Positions 38,099 to 47,192 of a stretch of DNA of 64,000 nt are shown one piece after another. The stretch lies in the NCBI RefSeq assembly GCF_003651225.1, contig NZ_RCDB01000002.1:806001-870000 (forward strand), given 5' to 3'. The position numbers and the translations under genes were made by a program. The DNA is from Microbacterium telephonicum (lineage in GTDB: Bacteria; Actinomycetota; Actinomycetes; Actinomycetales; Microbacteriaceae). Position 1 is the stretch's first letter; each line of letters opens with the position of its first letter. The notes below the pieces were generated by a model. The model saw only the letters and a program-made list of their open reading frames with translations. It was not told the origin of the DNA and made no database searches.

Positions 38099-38752
38099 TC
38101 AGCCTCGGGGCGGGATGCCGTCGGCGGCGTCGGTCGCGGTGGACCCGCCCGGGGCGCCCTCGACGGTGCCCGCCACGGCCGGGTCGGTGCCGGCCGCTTC
38201 GGCGTCGGCATCCGTCTGGCGCAGCTCACGGGTGCCGTCGAAGCGGAGTCCCACCAGCACGAGCACCGCGACGCCGATCATCATCGTGACGATGAACATG
38301 TCGGCGATGTTGTAGATCGCGGGGTTCATGCCCAGCCACGTCCACATCCACGGTGTGTTGATGAAGTCGATGACATGACCGATGAGGAATCCGGGCTCGC
38401 GGATGAGGCGATCGGTGAGGTTGCCGAGGATGCCGCCCAGCAGCAGTCCCAGGATGATCGCCCAGGCGCGGGAGCGGATGCGGCCCGCCGCCAGCACGAC
38501 GATCGTGACCGCCGCGGCCGCGAGGATCAGCGTGAACACCCACGTGACGCCCTCGCCGAGCGAGAACGCGGCACCGGGGTTGCGGGTGAGGTAGAACTGC
38601 AGGAAGTCGCCCCAGACGGCGACCGGCTCCTGATACGGCAGATTCTCGAGGGCGAAATGCTTCGCGAACTGGTCGGCGGCCAGCACCAGGATCGCGAGGA
38701 CCGCGACGAGGGTGCCGGCCGCCGCAGGACGCAGTGGCTTTCGGGCCGCCAA
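38099..38752 (-). CDS. lspA: Signal peptidase II (lipoprotein signal peptidase)
   Basis: A 217-aa membrane aspartyl protease that cuts prolipoproteins (for example CtaC). Four helices, with [12 protein letters not shown], the catalytic aspartates in GNLTDRLI and NIADMFI, all normal. The last about 45 residues are an acidic Ala/Thr/Gly-rich tail absent from E. coli LspA. TTG start, 2 nt after the divIVA stop. Confidence 0.94.
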   Translation of the reverse strand: MAARKPLRPAAAGTLVAVLAILVLAADQFAKHFALENLPYQEPVAVWGDFLQFYLTRNPGAAFSLGEGVTWVFTLILAAAAVTIVVLAAGRIRSRAWAIILGLLLGGILGNLTDRLIREPGFLIGHVIDFINTPWMWTWLGMNPAIYNIADMFIVTMMIGVAVLVLVGLRFDGTRELRQTDADAEAAGTDPAVAGTVEGAPGGSTATDAADGIPPRG

Positions 38753-38754
38753 GA

Positions 38755-39372
38755 TCAGGAGGCCGAGACGGGCGATGCGCCCGTGCCCGCGACGTCGAGG
38801 TCGCGGAGCTTGTCCTCGATGAAGCCGCGCAGCTGCGTGCGGTAGTCACGCTCGAACTGGCGCAGCTCGCTGATGCGGTTCTCGAGGGTCGAACGCTCGC
38901 TGTCGAGGCGCGACAGCTCTTCGCGGCTCTTCTGCTCGGCGTCGGCGATGATCTGCGAGGCCTTCAGCTCGGCCTCGGAGATGAGCTTGTCCTTCTGGGC
39001 CTGACCCTCGGCGACGTGCTCGTCGTGCAGGCGCTGGGCGAGCTCGATGATGCCGGCGGTGGCGAGCGCCGGGGCGGTCGCGTCGGCGGCCGGCGTCGGG
39101 GCGGCGGCGACGGGCTCCGGCTCGGGCTCGGCCGCGGGGACCTCGTCGACGACGGCGGGCTCTTCCACCTCGGCGGGCGCGGCGGCCACGGGGGCGGATC
39201 CCGACTCGTAGGCCGCGAGCTTCGCCTTCAGCTCATCGTTCTCGGCGATCGTCTTGCGCCATTCGACGACGATCTCGTCCAGGAAGTCGTCGACCTCGTC
39301 CGGGTCGAAACCCTCCTTGAAGCGGACGTGCTGGAACTGCTTGGTGACGACGTCTTCGGGGGTCAAAGCCAT
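38755..39372 (-). CDS. divIVA: Cell-pole growth protein Wag31/DivIVA
   Basis: A 205-aa coiled-coil protein that marks curved membrane at poles and directs cell wall synthesis. The N-terminus MALTPEDVVTKQFQHVRFKEGFDPDEVDDFLDEI is the DivIVA lipid-binding domain; an Ala/Pro/Glu-rich linker (about 60-100) separates it from the C-terminal coiled coil (about 105-190). Wag31 proteins are phosphorylated by PASTA kinases in mycobacteria, and one is encoded at 58.7 kb. It is downstream of yggT with its own probable promoter. Confidence 0.96.
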   Translation of the reverse strand: MALTPEDVVTKQFQHVRFKEGFDPDEVDDFLDEIVVEWRKTIAENDELKAKLAAYESGSAPVAAAPAEVEEPAVVDEVPAAEPEPEPVAAAPTPAADATAPALATAGIIELAQRLHDEHVAEGQAQKDKLISEAELKASQIIADAEQKSREELSRLDSERSTLENRISELRQFERDYRTQLRGFIEDKLRDLDVAGTGASPVSAS

Positions 39373-39445
39373 GGTGTCAATCCTCTTTCAGGGCTCACGA
39401 CGCGGGCCGATCGGATGGGGCCGCCCGGAGGCGGGCCGTCTCCAC

Positions 39446-39451
39446 AGCATA
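39446..39451 (-). promoter_or_regulatory. Probable divIVA -10 element
   Basis: TATGCT on the minus strand, 73 nt before the ATG, with AAAGAGGA near the start codon as ribosome site. The 120-bp gap contains no gene. Confidence 0.4.
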
Positions 39452-39492
39452 GTCCGCGTCACCGGGGGGCGCGAGAACGATGCGTGCGTGCG

Positions 39493-39795
39493 TCACATCA
39501 GCATGACGGCACGCACCACCGACAGCAGCACGAAGCACAGCAGCATCGTCAGCGGGAAACCGAGGTCGATCGCGACCGGTCCCAGACGCAGCGGCGGGAT
39601 GAGTCGGCGGAACAGCTTCAGCGGCGGGTCGGTCACGGTGAACACGGTTTCAGCCACGACCAGGCCCGTCCCACGGGGACGCCATTCCCGATTGAACATC
39701 GGGATGTACTCGAGGATCAGCCGCCCGAACAGCAGCAGGATGTACAGCAGGAGCAGGATGTTCGCGATGGACGCGATGATCCGCACGATCTCCAC
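39493..39795 (-). CDS. YggT family membrane protein
   Basis: A 100-aa protein with two hydrophobic segments (about 3-25 and 75-98) separated by a loop with MFNREWRPRGTG and FTVTDPPLKLFRRLIPPLRLGPVAIDLGF, the YggT motif. It is typically located between sepF and divIVA in Gram-positive bacteria, as here, and is thought to take part in envelope or division function. GTG start two bases after the sepF stop. Confidence 0.92.
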   Translation of the reverse strand: MEIVRIIASIANILLLLYILLLFGRLILEYIPMFNREWRPRGTGLVVAETVFTVTDPPLKLFRRLIPPLRLGPVAIDLGFPLTMLLCFVLLSVVRAVMLM

Positions 39796-39797
39796 GA

Positions 39798-40262
39798 CTA
39801 CTGGACGAAGGCCGCGCCCTCGGCATCGGCCTGGGCGACGGAGCCGTCACCGGACACGGCGACGTTCTCGGGCGAGAGCAGGAAGACCTTGCTCGTGACA
39901 CGCTCGATGCGACCGTAGAGGCCCAGCGAGAGTCCACTGGCGAAGTCGATGAGGCGGCGCGCGTCGGCGTCGCTCATCTGCGACAGATTGATGATCACGG
40001 GGATGCCGTCGCGGAAGTTCTCGGCGATGACCTGCGCGTCACGGTACTGCTTGGGGTGGACGGTGAGGATCTCGCTCACGGTGCCGGCGGTCGGCTGGCG
40101 CACGACGGCGGGGCGGTGCAGCGGCGTCACGGGCGCGGCCGGCTTCTCGACCGGCTGCGGCTTCTCGCGGCGCGGCGCGGCGACGGCCTGCTCCTGTTCG
40201 TAGGCCTCTTCCTCATCGGCGAGGCCCAGGTACACCATGGTCTTCTTGAGCGGGTTCGACAT
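39798..40262 (-). CDS. sepF: Cell division protein SepF
   Basis: A 154-aa membrane anchor for FtsZ in bacteria without FtsA. The N-terminal [14 protein letters not shown] amphipathic helix binds membrane, a Pro-rich linker follows, and the C-terminal domain (about 63-150, with [26 protein letters not shown] and [10 protein letters not shown]) polymerises and binds the FtsZ tail. GGAGG lies 5 nt before the ATG. Confidence 0.95.
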   Translation of the reverse strand: MSNPLKKTMVYLGLADEEEAYEQEQAVAAPRREKPQPVEKPAAPVTPLHRPAVVRQPTAGTVSEILTVHPKQYRDAQVIAENFRDGIPVIINLSQMSDADARRLIDFASGLSLGLYGRIERVTSKVFLLSPENVAVSGDGSVAQADAEGAAFVQ

Positions 40263-40297
40263 CGCATCCTCCGTGTGTGTGCTCGTCTTCTGGCAGG

Positions 40298-40981
40298 TTA
40301 TCCGCGGTCCGGCCGCGGTCCCGTGATTGCGGTGCCGATCCGCAGGTGTGTCGCGCCCGCCGCGATCGCGTCGACGAAGTCGCCCGACATGCCCGCCGAG
40401 ATCCAGCGCGCGTCGGGGATCAGCCGCCGCAGGTCGTCGGATGCCGCGGCCACCCGCGCGAAGGCGGCGGCCGGGCTCTCCTCGAGCGGCGCGACGGCCA
40501 TGACGCCACGCACCCGCAGCGAGGGGCACGCCTGCAGCACGTGGGTCGCCAGGGCCTCGAGCCGGCCGGGGGCGACGCCGCCGCGACCCGGGTCGTCGGT
40601 GAGGTTCAGCTGCAGCAGGACGTCGAGCGGGTCGCCGTCGGGGTCGGCGGCGTGCAGGGCATCGGCGACGCGGTCCCGGTCGACGGAGTGCACCGCCTGG
40701 GCGGCGACGCGCACCGCCCGCGCCTTCTTCGTCTGCAGCTGGCCGATGAAATGCCAGGTGAGCCCCGGCAGCGCCGCGAGCTCGGCGTGCTTCGCGCTCA
40801 GCTCCTGCTGCCGGTTCTCGCCGACGTCGCGCACGCCGAGGGCGTGCAGGTCGGTCACGAGTGAGGCGGGGTGGAACTTGGTGACCACGATGCGCGTGAT
40901 CTCCGACGGGTCACGGCCCGCCGTCCCCGCCGCATCCGCGATGCGGGCGTCGAGGTCGGCGAGCCGTGCCGTCAGATCCAT
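40298..40981 (-). CDS. PLP homeostasis protein, YggS family
   Basis: A 227-aa alanine-racemase-fold protein. K35 in RIVVTKFHP binds pyridoxal phosphate; [42 protein letters not shown] and the end [25 protein letters not shown] are family signatures. It carries PLP and affects amino-acid balance rather than acting as a racemase. The gene is commonly found between ftsZ and sepF. Confidence 0.94.
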   Translation of the reverse strand: MDLTARLADLDARIADAAGTAGRDPSEITRIVVTKFHPASLVTDLHALGVRDVGENRQQELSAKHAELAALPGLTWHFIGQLQTKKARAVRVAAQAVHSVDRDRVADALHAADPDGDPLDVLLQLNLTDDPGRGGVAPGRLEALATHVLQACPSLRVRGVMAVAPLEESPAAAFARVAAASDDLRRLIPDARWISAGMSGDFVDAIAAGATHLRIGTAITGPRPDRG

Positions 40982-41003
40982 GCGCTGTGGGCGGTGGCGC
41001 CCG

Positions 41004-42161
41004 TCACTTCAGGAAGTCGGGGATGTCGAGGTCGTCGTCCCCGAACACCGAGTCGTACGAGTCGCTGGCGACCGAGACCGACACCGACTCCTTCTTCTCT
41101 TCGACCTCGCGCTCGGCGCGCGGCGACGCCGCGTCCTCGGCGCTGAGCTCGGGCAGGGCGGGCGCGGCCGGCACGGTGCGCTGGGCCGTGATCGGCTCGA
41201 TGCGCGCCTGCGGCTCGCCGCCGTCGAAGCCCGCCGCGATGACCGTCACGCGCACCTCGTCGCCGAGCGTGTCGTCGATGACCGTGCCGAAGATGATGTT
41301 CGCCTCGGGGTGCGCCGCCTCCTTGACCAGCTGGGCGGCGTCGTTGATCTCGAAGATGCCGAGGTTCGATCCACCCTGGATCGACAGGAGCACGCCGTGC
41401 GCACCCTCGATCGAGGCTTCGAGCAGGGGCGATTCGACGGCGAGCTCGGCGGCCTTGATGGCGCGGTCGGCGCCGCGGGCCGAGCCGATGCCCATGAGGG
41501 CGGAACCTGCTCCCTGCATGACCGACTTGACGTCGGCGAAGTCGAGGTTGATCAGACCGGGCGTCGTGATGAGGTCGGTGATGCCCTGCACACCGGCCAG
41601 GAGCACCTGGTCGGCCGTGGCGAACGCCTCGATCATCGAGATGCCGCGGTCGCTGATCTCGAGCAGGCGGTCGTTGGGGACGACGATGAGGGTGTCGACC
41701 TCTTCCTTGAGCTTGGCGACGCCCAGCTCGGCCTGCTGCTGGCGGCGGCGGCCCTCGAAGGAGAACGGCTTGGTGACGACACCGATCGTCAGGGCGCCGA
41801 TGGACTTCGCGATGCGCGCGACCACCGGTGCACCGCCGGTGCCCGTGCCGCCGCCCTCGCCGGCGGTGACGAAGACCATGTCGGCGCCGGTGAGGGCTTC
41901 CTCGATCTCCTCGGCGTGGTCCTCCGCCGCGCGGCGGCCGACCTCGGGGTCGGCTCCCGCGCCGAGCCCACGGGTGAGCTCGCGCCCCACGTCGAGCTTG
42001 ACGTCGGCGTCGCTCATCAGCAGCGCCTGCGCGTCGGTGTTCACGGCGATGAACTCGACGCCGCGCAGGCCGAGCTCGATCATCCGATTGACGGCGTTCA
42101 CGCCGCCGCCACCCACGCCGACGACCTTGATCACCGCGAGGTAGTTCTGGTTCTGGCTCAT
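41004..42161 (-). CDS. ftsZ: Cell division GTPase FtsZ
   Basis: A 385-aa tubulin relative that forms the Z ring. The tubulin signature GGGTGTG is at residues 103-109, the T7 loop [11 protein letters not shown] follows, and the C-terminal [11 protein letters not shown] is the conserved tail bound by SepF. GGAGG lies 5 nt before the ATG. There is a 177-bp upstream gap, so it can have its own promoter as well as read-through from ftsQ. Confidence 0.98.
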   Translation of the reverse strand: MSQNQNYLAVIKVVGVGGGGVNAVNRMIELGLRGVEFIAVNTDAQALLMSDADVKLDVGRELTRGLGAGADPEVGRRAAEDHAEEIEEALTGADMVFVTAGEGGGTGTGGAPVVARIAKSIGALTIGVVTKPFSFEGRRRQQQAELGVAKLKEEVDTLIVVPNDRLLEISDRGISMIEAFATADQVLLAGVQGITDLITTPGLINLDFADVKSVMQGAGSALMGIGSARGADRAIKAAELAVESPLLEASIEGAHGVLLSIQGGSNLGIFEINDAAQLVKEAAHPEANIIFGTVIDDTLGDEVRVTVIAAGFDGGEPQARIEPITAQRTVPAAPALPELSAEDAASPRAEREVEEKKESVSVSVASDSYDSVFGDDDLDIPDFLK

Positions 42162-42207
42162 GCCGGCCTCCGTCTTTCGTCCCGAACCGCGTCTTGTCTA
42201 AACCTTC

Positions 42208-42224
42208 AACCTCAACCAGAGGTT
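42208..42224. promoter_or_regulatory. Inverted repeat upstream of ftsZ
   Basis: AACCTC and GAGGTT around AACCA form a small perfect palindrome in the AT-richer ftsQ-ftsZ space, 47 nt before the ftsZ ATG. TTTAAA and AGGTTTAGACA lie around it. It could be a protein-binding site for a local ftsZ promoter; no factor can be named. The rest of the gap (42162-42338) shows nothing else. Confidence 0.4.
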
Positions 42225-42338
42225 TAAAGAAATGCCGAGTATGCATTTCCTGAACTCGAAGGTAAGCGGATGCCGCTCCCCCGCCGGAAGGCGCGCGGGC
42301 GTGTCGCCGATCCGCATCCGCAAGTCGGCGTCGCGGCG

Positions 42339-43349
42339 TCAGCGTACGACGATCGCGTCGGGCGAGGACACGTCGTACAGGCTCGCGTCGGGACGCGCGG
42401 CCATGATCTTGCCGAGGCGCACGGCCTTCTCGGCGGAGTCGTCGGCGTTGCCCCATACGACCTGCGCCCCGGTGTCGCCGAGGGTCAGCGTGACGTCGTT
42501 GGGCGATGTGGCGGAGATGTCGCTGACGCGCGCCCGCACGTCGTCCGGGAGGGAGCGGTAGACGTGCCCGGCGGCCTCGAAGGCCGCCGACCGCGGGCCG
42601 CCGTCGACGGCGATCAGCGGCACCCCCTCGGGGCGGTCGGGTGTCGTCGAGAGGGCGACGCCGGCGGCGTCGACGAGCGTGAAACCCGCGGCGTTCTCGA
42701 ACACCCCGACCGGCGTGCGCTCGACGATGCGCACCACGAGGTCGTGCGGCGGCCGGGCTTCGAGGGTGTACGACTCCACGAGCGGGAACGCCACGAGCGC
42801 CGCCTTGACCGCACTCGAGTCCACGAGCGGGAGGGGCGTGCCGATCTGCCCCGCGAGCGCCTGCTCCACGGCGGCGGGATCGAGGGTGGCGGTGCCGACC
42901 ACCTCGACGCGCTCGACGGCGAACAGCGGGCCGTACGCGGCGGCGAGGGTGCCGAGCACGAGGAGCACGACGGCGCCGAGGGCGCCGAGCCACATCATGC
43001 GGCGGCGCCGCTGCCGCGCCGTGAAGCGGCGCACCTCCGCGCGCAGCGCCTTGCGACGGGCGCGGGCCGCCGCCCAGACGTCGCGCGCGCGGAGCGGACC
43101 GGGCCCCTGTGCGGACGCGTCGACGAACGGATCCGCGTCGTCGGGGCCGGTCGCCACATCCTCGCCGGGCGACGGCGCTGCGGCGGACGGCGCCGCGAAC
43201 GCGGCCGCGATGGGAAGGGCGTCCGGCTCGACCGCGGTCTCGTCGACGTCGCCGTCGTCGCCGAAGGCGACCTCGTCGCGGGAGCGACGCGGCGGCGCCG
43301 CGGACGCGTCGGCCCGCGGTGCCTGCGGCAGCGGCGTCGGCCGACGCAC
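42339..43349 (-). CDS. ftsQ: Cell division protein FtsQ
   Basis: A 336-aa bitopic divisome protein. A long cytoplasmic N-terminus of about 120 residues rich in Ala, Asp and Pro precedes one membrane helix (about 124-147). The POTRA domain follows (LFAVERVEVVGTATLDPAAVEQAL) and the FtsQ beta domain ends with a conserved LYDVSSPDAIVVR. GTG start 2 nt after the murC stop. The cytoplasmic part is long compared with E. coli but usual for Microbacteriaceae. Confidence 0.93.
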   Translation of the reverse strand: MRRPTPLPQAPRADASAAPPRRSRDEVAFGDDGDVDETAVEPDALPIAAAFAAPSAAAPSPGEDVATGPDDADPFVDASAQGPGPLRARDVWAAARARRKALRAEVRRFTARQRRRRMMWLGALGAVVLLVLGTLAAAYGPLFAVERVEVVGTATLDPAAVEQALAGQIGTPLPLVDSSAVKAALVAFPLVESYTLEARPPHDLVVRIVERTPVGVFENAAGFTLVDAAGVALSTTPDRPEGVPLIAVDGGPRSAAFEAAGHVYRSLPDDVRARVSDISATSPNDVTLTLGDTGAQVVWGNADDSAEKAVRLGKIMAARPDASLYDVSSPDAIVVR

Positions 43350-43351
43350 GC

Positions 43352-44770
43352 TCAGCCCCGGGGCCCGGCGGTCTCGGCGGACGCCGCGAGGGCTTCGAGC
43401 ACCTGCGGGATGATGAGGTACACGTTGCCGCAGCCGAGCGTGATGACGTAGTCGCCGTCGCGGGCGACGCTCGCGGTGTAGTCGGCGGCTTCCTGCCAGT
43501 CGGCGACGAAGTGCACCTTGTCGGCGTCGTCGAACGACTCGCTCACGAGGGCCCCGGTGACGCCGGGGACCGGGTCTTCGCGCGCTCCGTAGACGTCGAG
43601 GACGACGGTGTGGTCGGCGTGTGACTCGAGCACCTCGGCGAATTCGCGGTGCATGGCCTGTGTACGCGAGTACGTGTGCGGCTGGTGCACCGCGATGATG
43701 CGGCCGTCGCCGACGACCGTGCGTGCCGCGGCCAGGGCGGCCGCGACCTCGGTCGGATGGTGCGCGTAGTCGTCGTAGACGCTGACCCCGCGCTGCGTGC
43801 CGTGCAGTTCGAACCGGCGCACGGTGCCGCCGAAGTCCTCGACGGCGCGCACGGCGGCATCCAGCCCGTGCCCGAGCGTGAGCAGCACCGCGACGGCGCC
43901 CGCCGCGTTGACCGCGTTGTGCGCGCCCGGCACGGTGAGGCGCCCCGACACGGTCACGCCGTCGTGGGTGAGGGAGAAGGACACCGGGCCGTCGGCGACG
44001 ATGTCGTGCACGCGCACGTCGGCGTCGGCCGCCTCGCCGAACGTGACGACGTTCGCGTGGGTGAGGCCGGCCCGCACGCGCTGCGCCCCGGCGTCGTCGG
44101 AGGAGATGACGACGGCCTCCGTCGCGGCGTCGGCGAACCGGGCGAACCCCGCATAAAAGGCGTCGCCGCTGCCCCAGTGGTCGAGGTGGTCGGGGTCGAC
44201 GTTCGTGATGAGCGCGACGGCGGTGTCGTAGAGCAGGAAGGTGCCGTCGGACTCGTCGGCCTCGATGACGACGAGGTCGTCGGAGCCGGTGCCGCTGGAG
44301 ACGCCGAGCGCCGCGATGACGCCGCCGTTGACGAAGGTCGGGTCGTCGCCGAGCGCCTTCATCGCGGTGACGATCATGCCGGTGGAGGTCGTCTTGCCGT
44401 GCGCGCCGGCGACCGAGACGAGGCGCCTGCCGCGGATGAGCCAGTGCAGGGCCTGCGAGCGGTGGATGACGTGCAGGCCGCGCTCCTTCGCGAGGAGGAA
44501 CTCGGGATTCTCGGGCCAGATGGCGCCGGTGTGCACGACCGTATCGACGTCGTCCGGAAGGTTCGCGGCGTCGTGCCCCACGTGCACGTCGGCGCCGCGG
44601 GCGGCGAGGGCGCGCAGGGCCGCGCTGTCGGCGCGGTCGGAACCCGACACGCGGATGCCGGCATCCAGGAACATCCCGGCCAGCCCCGACATGCCGGATC
44701 CCCCGATGCCGATGAAGTGTGCGGCGGTGATCTCGTCGGGGATCGGGAGGGTGAGGTCGGGTCGAATCAT
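43352..44770 (-). CDS. murC: UDP-N-acetylmuramate--L-alanine ligase
   Basis: A 472-aa ATP-dependent ligase that adds the first amino acid of the peptidoglycan stem peptide. [16 protein letters not shown] is the nucleotide-binding start, [15 protein letters not shown] the ATP site, and [13 protein letters not shown] with [11 protein letters not shown] the C-terminal domain. TAGACT lies 9 nt before the ATG, so the murC-ftsQ part may also be transcribed separately from the main cluster. Confidence 0.97.
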   Translation of the reverse strand: MIRPDLTLPIPDEITAAHFIGIGGSGMSGLAGMFLDAGIRVSGSDRADSAALRALAARGADVHVGHDAANLPDDVDTVVHTGAIWPENPEFLLAKERGLHVIHRSQALHWLIRGRRLVSVAGAHGKTTSTGMIVTAMKALGDDPTFVNGGVIAALGVSSGTGSDDLVVIEADESDGTFLLYDTAVALITNVDPDHLDHWGSGDAFYAGFARFADAATEAVVISSDDAGAQRVRAGLTHANVVTFGEAADADVRVHDIVADGPVSFSLTHDGVTVSGRLTVPGAHNAVNAAGAVAVLLTLGHGLDAAVRAVEDFGGTVRRFELHGTQRGVSVYDDYAHHPTEVAAALAAARTVVGDGRIIAVHQPHTYSRTQAMHREFAEVLESHADHTVVLDVYGAREDPVPGVTGALVSESFDDADKVHFVADWQEAADYTASVARDGDYVITLGCGNVYLIIPQVLEALAASAETAGPRG

Positions 44771-44779
44771 GGCCCGACA

Positions 44780-44785
44780 AGTCTA
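44780..44785 (-). promoter_or_regulatory. Possible internal promoter -10 before murC
   Basis: TAGACT ends 9 nt before the murC ATG in the 66-bp murG-murC gap, the only gap over 60 bp between murF and ftsQ. Confidence 0.4.
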
Positions 44786-44836
44786 GGTCGCGGCTCGCTG
44801 TGCGCTCGCCCGGCGCGCGGGTCCGGCGGCCGCCGT

Positions 44837-45907
44837 TCAGCCCAGGGCTGCGTCGAGCATCGCGACGACGTTCCCGGTGCCGGTGCGGGTGCCGACGCGG
44901 CCTGCGGCGGCGCGCATGCGCCCCAGCGCGTCGGCGTCCTGCAGGAGCGGGACGACCTCGGACCGCACCCGGTCGGGGGTGAACTCGGCGTCGGGGATCA
45001 GCCGCGCGGCGCCGGCGCGCACCGCCGAGGCCGCGTTGAGCGCCTGCTCGCCGTTGCCGACGGCGTACGGCACGTACACCGCGGGGATGCCGAGCGCGCT
45101 GATCTCGCTCACGGTCGCCGATCCGGCGCGCGAGACGACGACGTCGGCGAGGGCGAAGGCGAGGTCCATGCGGTCGAGGTACGGCACGAGCCGGTAGGCG
45201 GGATCGCCCGGGTCGACGGGGTCGTTGCGCTCCCCCGCGGCGTGGAGGATCTGCCACCCGGTCGCGGTGACGTCGGCCCACGCGCCGGCGAGAGTGTCGT
45301 TGAGCCGGCGGGCCCCGAGCGATCCGCCGAAGACGAGCAGGACGGGACGGGCGGGATCGAGGCCGAAGAACTCGGCGGCTTCGGCGCGCCGGGCGTCTCG
45401 GTCGAGCTCCACGATCTCGCGGCGCAGCGGCATCCCCACCACGCTCGCCCCCTTCAGCGGCGTGCCCTCGAAGACGACCCCCGTCCCCGCGGCGCGGCGG
45501 GCGCCGAGCACGTTCGCCAGTCCCGGGCGGGCGTTGGCCTCGTGCACGACGAACGGGACGCGCTCGCGTCGTGCGGCCACGTACGCCGGCGCCGAGGCGT
45601 AGCCGCCGAATCCGGCGACGACGTCGACATGACGGTCCCGCAGGTGCGCGCGCACCTGGGCGATCGCGCGGCGGAAGCGCACCGGGAAGCGGAGGGCCGC
45701 GGCATCCGGTCGGCGGGGGAAGGGCACCTTGTCGACGAACAGCAGCTCGTAACCGCGCTCGGGGACCAGGCGTGCTTCGAGCCCTTCGCGGGTGCCGAGC
45801 ACGAGCACCTCCGCGGCGGGGTCGCGCTCGCGCAGGGCGTCGGCGACGGCGAGCAGCGGGTTCACGTGGCCGGCGGTTCCGCCGCCCGCGAGCAGGTACG
45901 TGGTCAC
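44837..45907 (-). CDS. murG: Lipid II synthase, GlcNAc transferase MurG
   Basis: A 356-aa GT-B glycosyltransferase that makes lipid II on the inner membrane face. LLAGGGTAGHVNPLLAVADAL is the N-terminal glycine loop, VVGFGGYAS-like (VVAGFGGYASAPA) and HEANARPGLAN follow, and the UDP-GlcNAc site is VVSRAGSATVSEISALGIPAVYVPY. GTG start; the upstream in-frame stretch is low-complexity and outside the fold. Confidence 0.97.
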   Translation of the reverse strand: MTTYLLAGGGTAGHVNPLLAVADALRERDPAAEVLVLGTREGLEARLVPERGYELLFVDKVPFPRRPDAAALRFPVRFRRAIAQVRAHLRDRHVDVVAGFGGYASAPAYVAARRERVPFVVHEANARPGLANVLGARRAAGTGVVFEGTPLKGASVVGMPLRREIVELDRDARRAEAAEFFGLDPARPVLLVFGGSLGARRLNDTLAGAWADVTATGWQILHAAGERNDPVDPGDPAYRLVPYLDRMDLAFALADVVVSRAGSATVSEISALGIPAVYVPYAVGNGEQALNAASAVRAGAARLIPDAEFTPDRVRSEVVPLLQDADALGRMRAAAGRVGTRTGTGNVVAMLDAALG

Positions 45908-45917
45908 CGGATCGAGC

Positions 45918-47192
45918 CTACCGGGCGGGTGCGGACGCTCCCCGGGGGCGCGGCTGCGCGACGGGCGGGGCGAGCTGCTGCTCGGGGAGCGTGCGCGCGA
46001 ACGAGAGCAGCACACCGCAGGCGAGCAGCACCGACAGCAGCGACGTGCCACCCTGCGACATGAACGGCAGCGGCACGCCGAGCACGGGGAACAGCCGCAG
46101 CACGACGCCGATGTTGATGAGGGCCTGACCCACGATCCACACCGTGATGCCGCCCGCGGCGATGCGGACGAACGGGTCGCGGGTCTTTCGCACGATGTGG
46201 AAGGCGCCGACGGCGAAGAGCGTCAGCAGCGCCAGCACGACGACGCAGCCGATGAGCCCCACCTCCTCGCCGACGATCGCGAAGATGTAGTCGTTGGAGG
46301 CGGCCGGCAGCCACTGGTACTTCTCGCGCGAGTTACCCAGTCCCAATCCGAAGATGCCGCCGTTCGCGAGCCCCCACACGCCGTGCACCGGCTGGTAGCA
46401 CGTCGTCGAGTAGCACGAGAGCGTGTCGACGTCGAAGAGGCTCATGATGCGGCGCATGCGGTTGGGGCTCGAGATCGCGAGGTAGGCGACGCCGGCGGCC
46501 AGCATGATCAGCGGGATGAGGAACAGGCGCAGCTTCACGCCCGAGAAGAACAGGCAGCCGAGCATGATGAGCGCGAGGATCATGGCGGTGCCGAGGTCGT
46601 GGCTGCCGACGCCGACGAGGCCGATGACGAGGATGCCGACCGGCACGACCGGGATGAACACGTGCTTCCAGGTGCCCAGCAGGGTGTGCTTGCGATAGAG
46701 CACGTAGCCCAGCCACAGGATGAAGGCGAGCTTGAGGAACTCGGACGGCTGCAGCTGGAACCCGGCGATGCGGATCCAGTTCGAGTTGCCGTCGTTGGTG
46801 ATACCGAGCCCGGGGATGAAGATGAGCAGCTGCAGCGCGATTGCGCCGATGAGGGCGGGCCACGCGATGCGCTTCCAGAACCGCAGCGGGAACCGGCTGA
46901 CCACGAACATGAGCGGCACGCCGATGAGGGCGAACACCGACTGCTTCAGCACGACCTCGAAGGGGCTCTCCCCCGCCGCGAGCGAGGTCGCCATCGTCGC
47001 CGACAGCACCATCACGAGACCGAAGATTGTGAGGATCAGCGCCGTCGAGGCGATGAGCAGGAACTCGCTCGGCACTGGGGCGAACGCGCGTCCCAGCGAC
47101 ACGCGCGCGGCGAAGCCGCGGGACGGGCCGGTGCCGTCGGTGCCGTCGCCGTCAGAGCCGCGGGGAGTGCGGGCGATCGTCGGTGTGGCCAT
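45918..47192 (-). CDS. ftsW: Peptidoglycan polymerase FtsW (SEDS family)
   Basis: A 424-aa membrane glycosyltransferase with ten expected helices. NWIRIAGFQLQPSEFLKLAFILWL carries the SEDS signature, SHDLGTAMI the catalytic aspartate region, and AASNDYIFAIVGEEVGLIG plus PFMSQGGTSLL are highly conserved. It works with FtsI in septal wall synthesis. Its 5' end overlaps the 3' end of murD by 41 bp. Confidence 0.97.
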   Translation of the reverse strand: MATPTIARTPRGSDGDGTDGTGPSRGFAARVSLGRAFAPVPSEFLLIASTALILTIFGLVMVLSATMATSLAAGESPFEVVLKQSVFALIGVPLMFVVSRFPLRFWKRIAWPALIGAIALQLLIFIPGLGITNDGNSNWIRIAGFQLQPSEFLKLAFILWLGYVLYRKHTLLGTWKHVFIPVVPVGILVIGLVGVGSHDLGTAMILALIMLGCLFFSGVKLRLFLIPLIMLAAGVAYLAISSPNRMRRIMSLFDVDTLSCYSTTCYQPVHGVWGLANGGIFGLGLGNSREKYQWLPAASNDYIFAIVGEEVGLIGCVVVLALLTLFAVGAFHIVRKTRDPFVRIAAGGITVWIVGQALINIGVVLRLFPVLGVPLPFMSQGGTSLLSVLLACGVLLSFARTLPEQQLAPPVAQPRPRGASAPAR

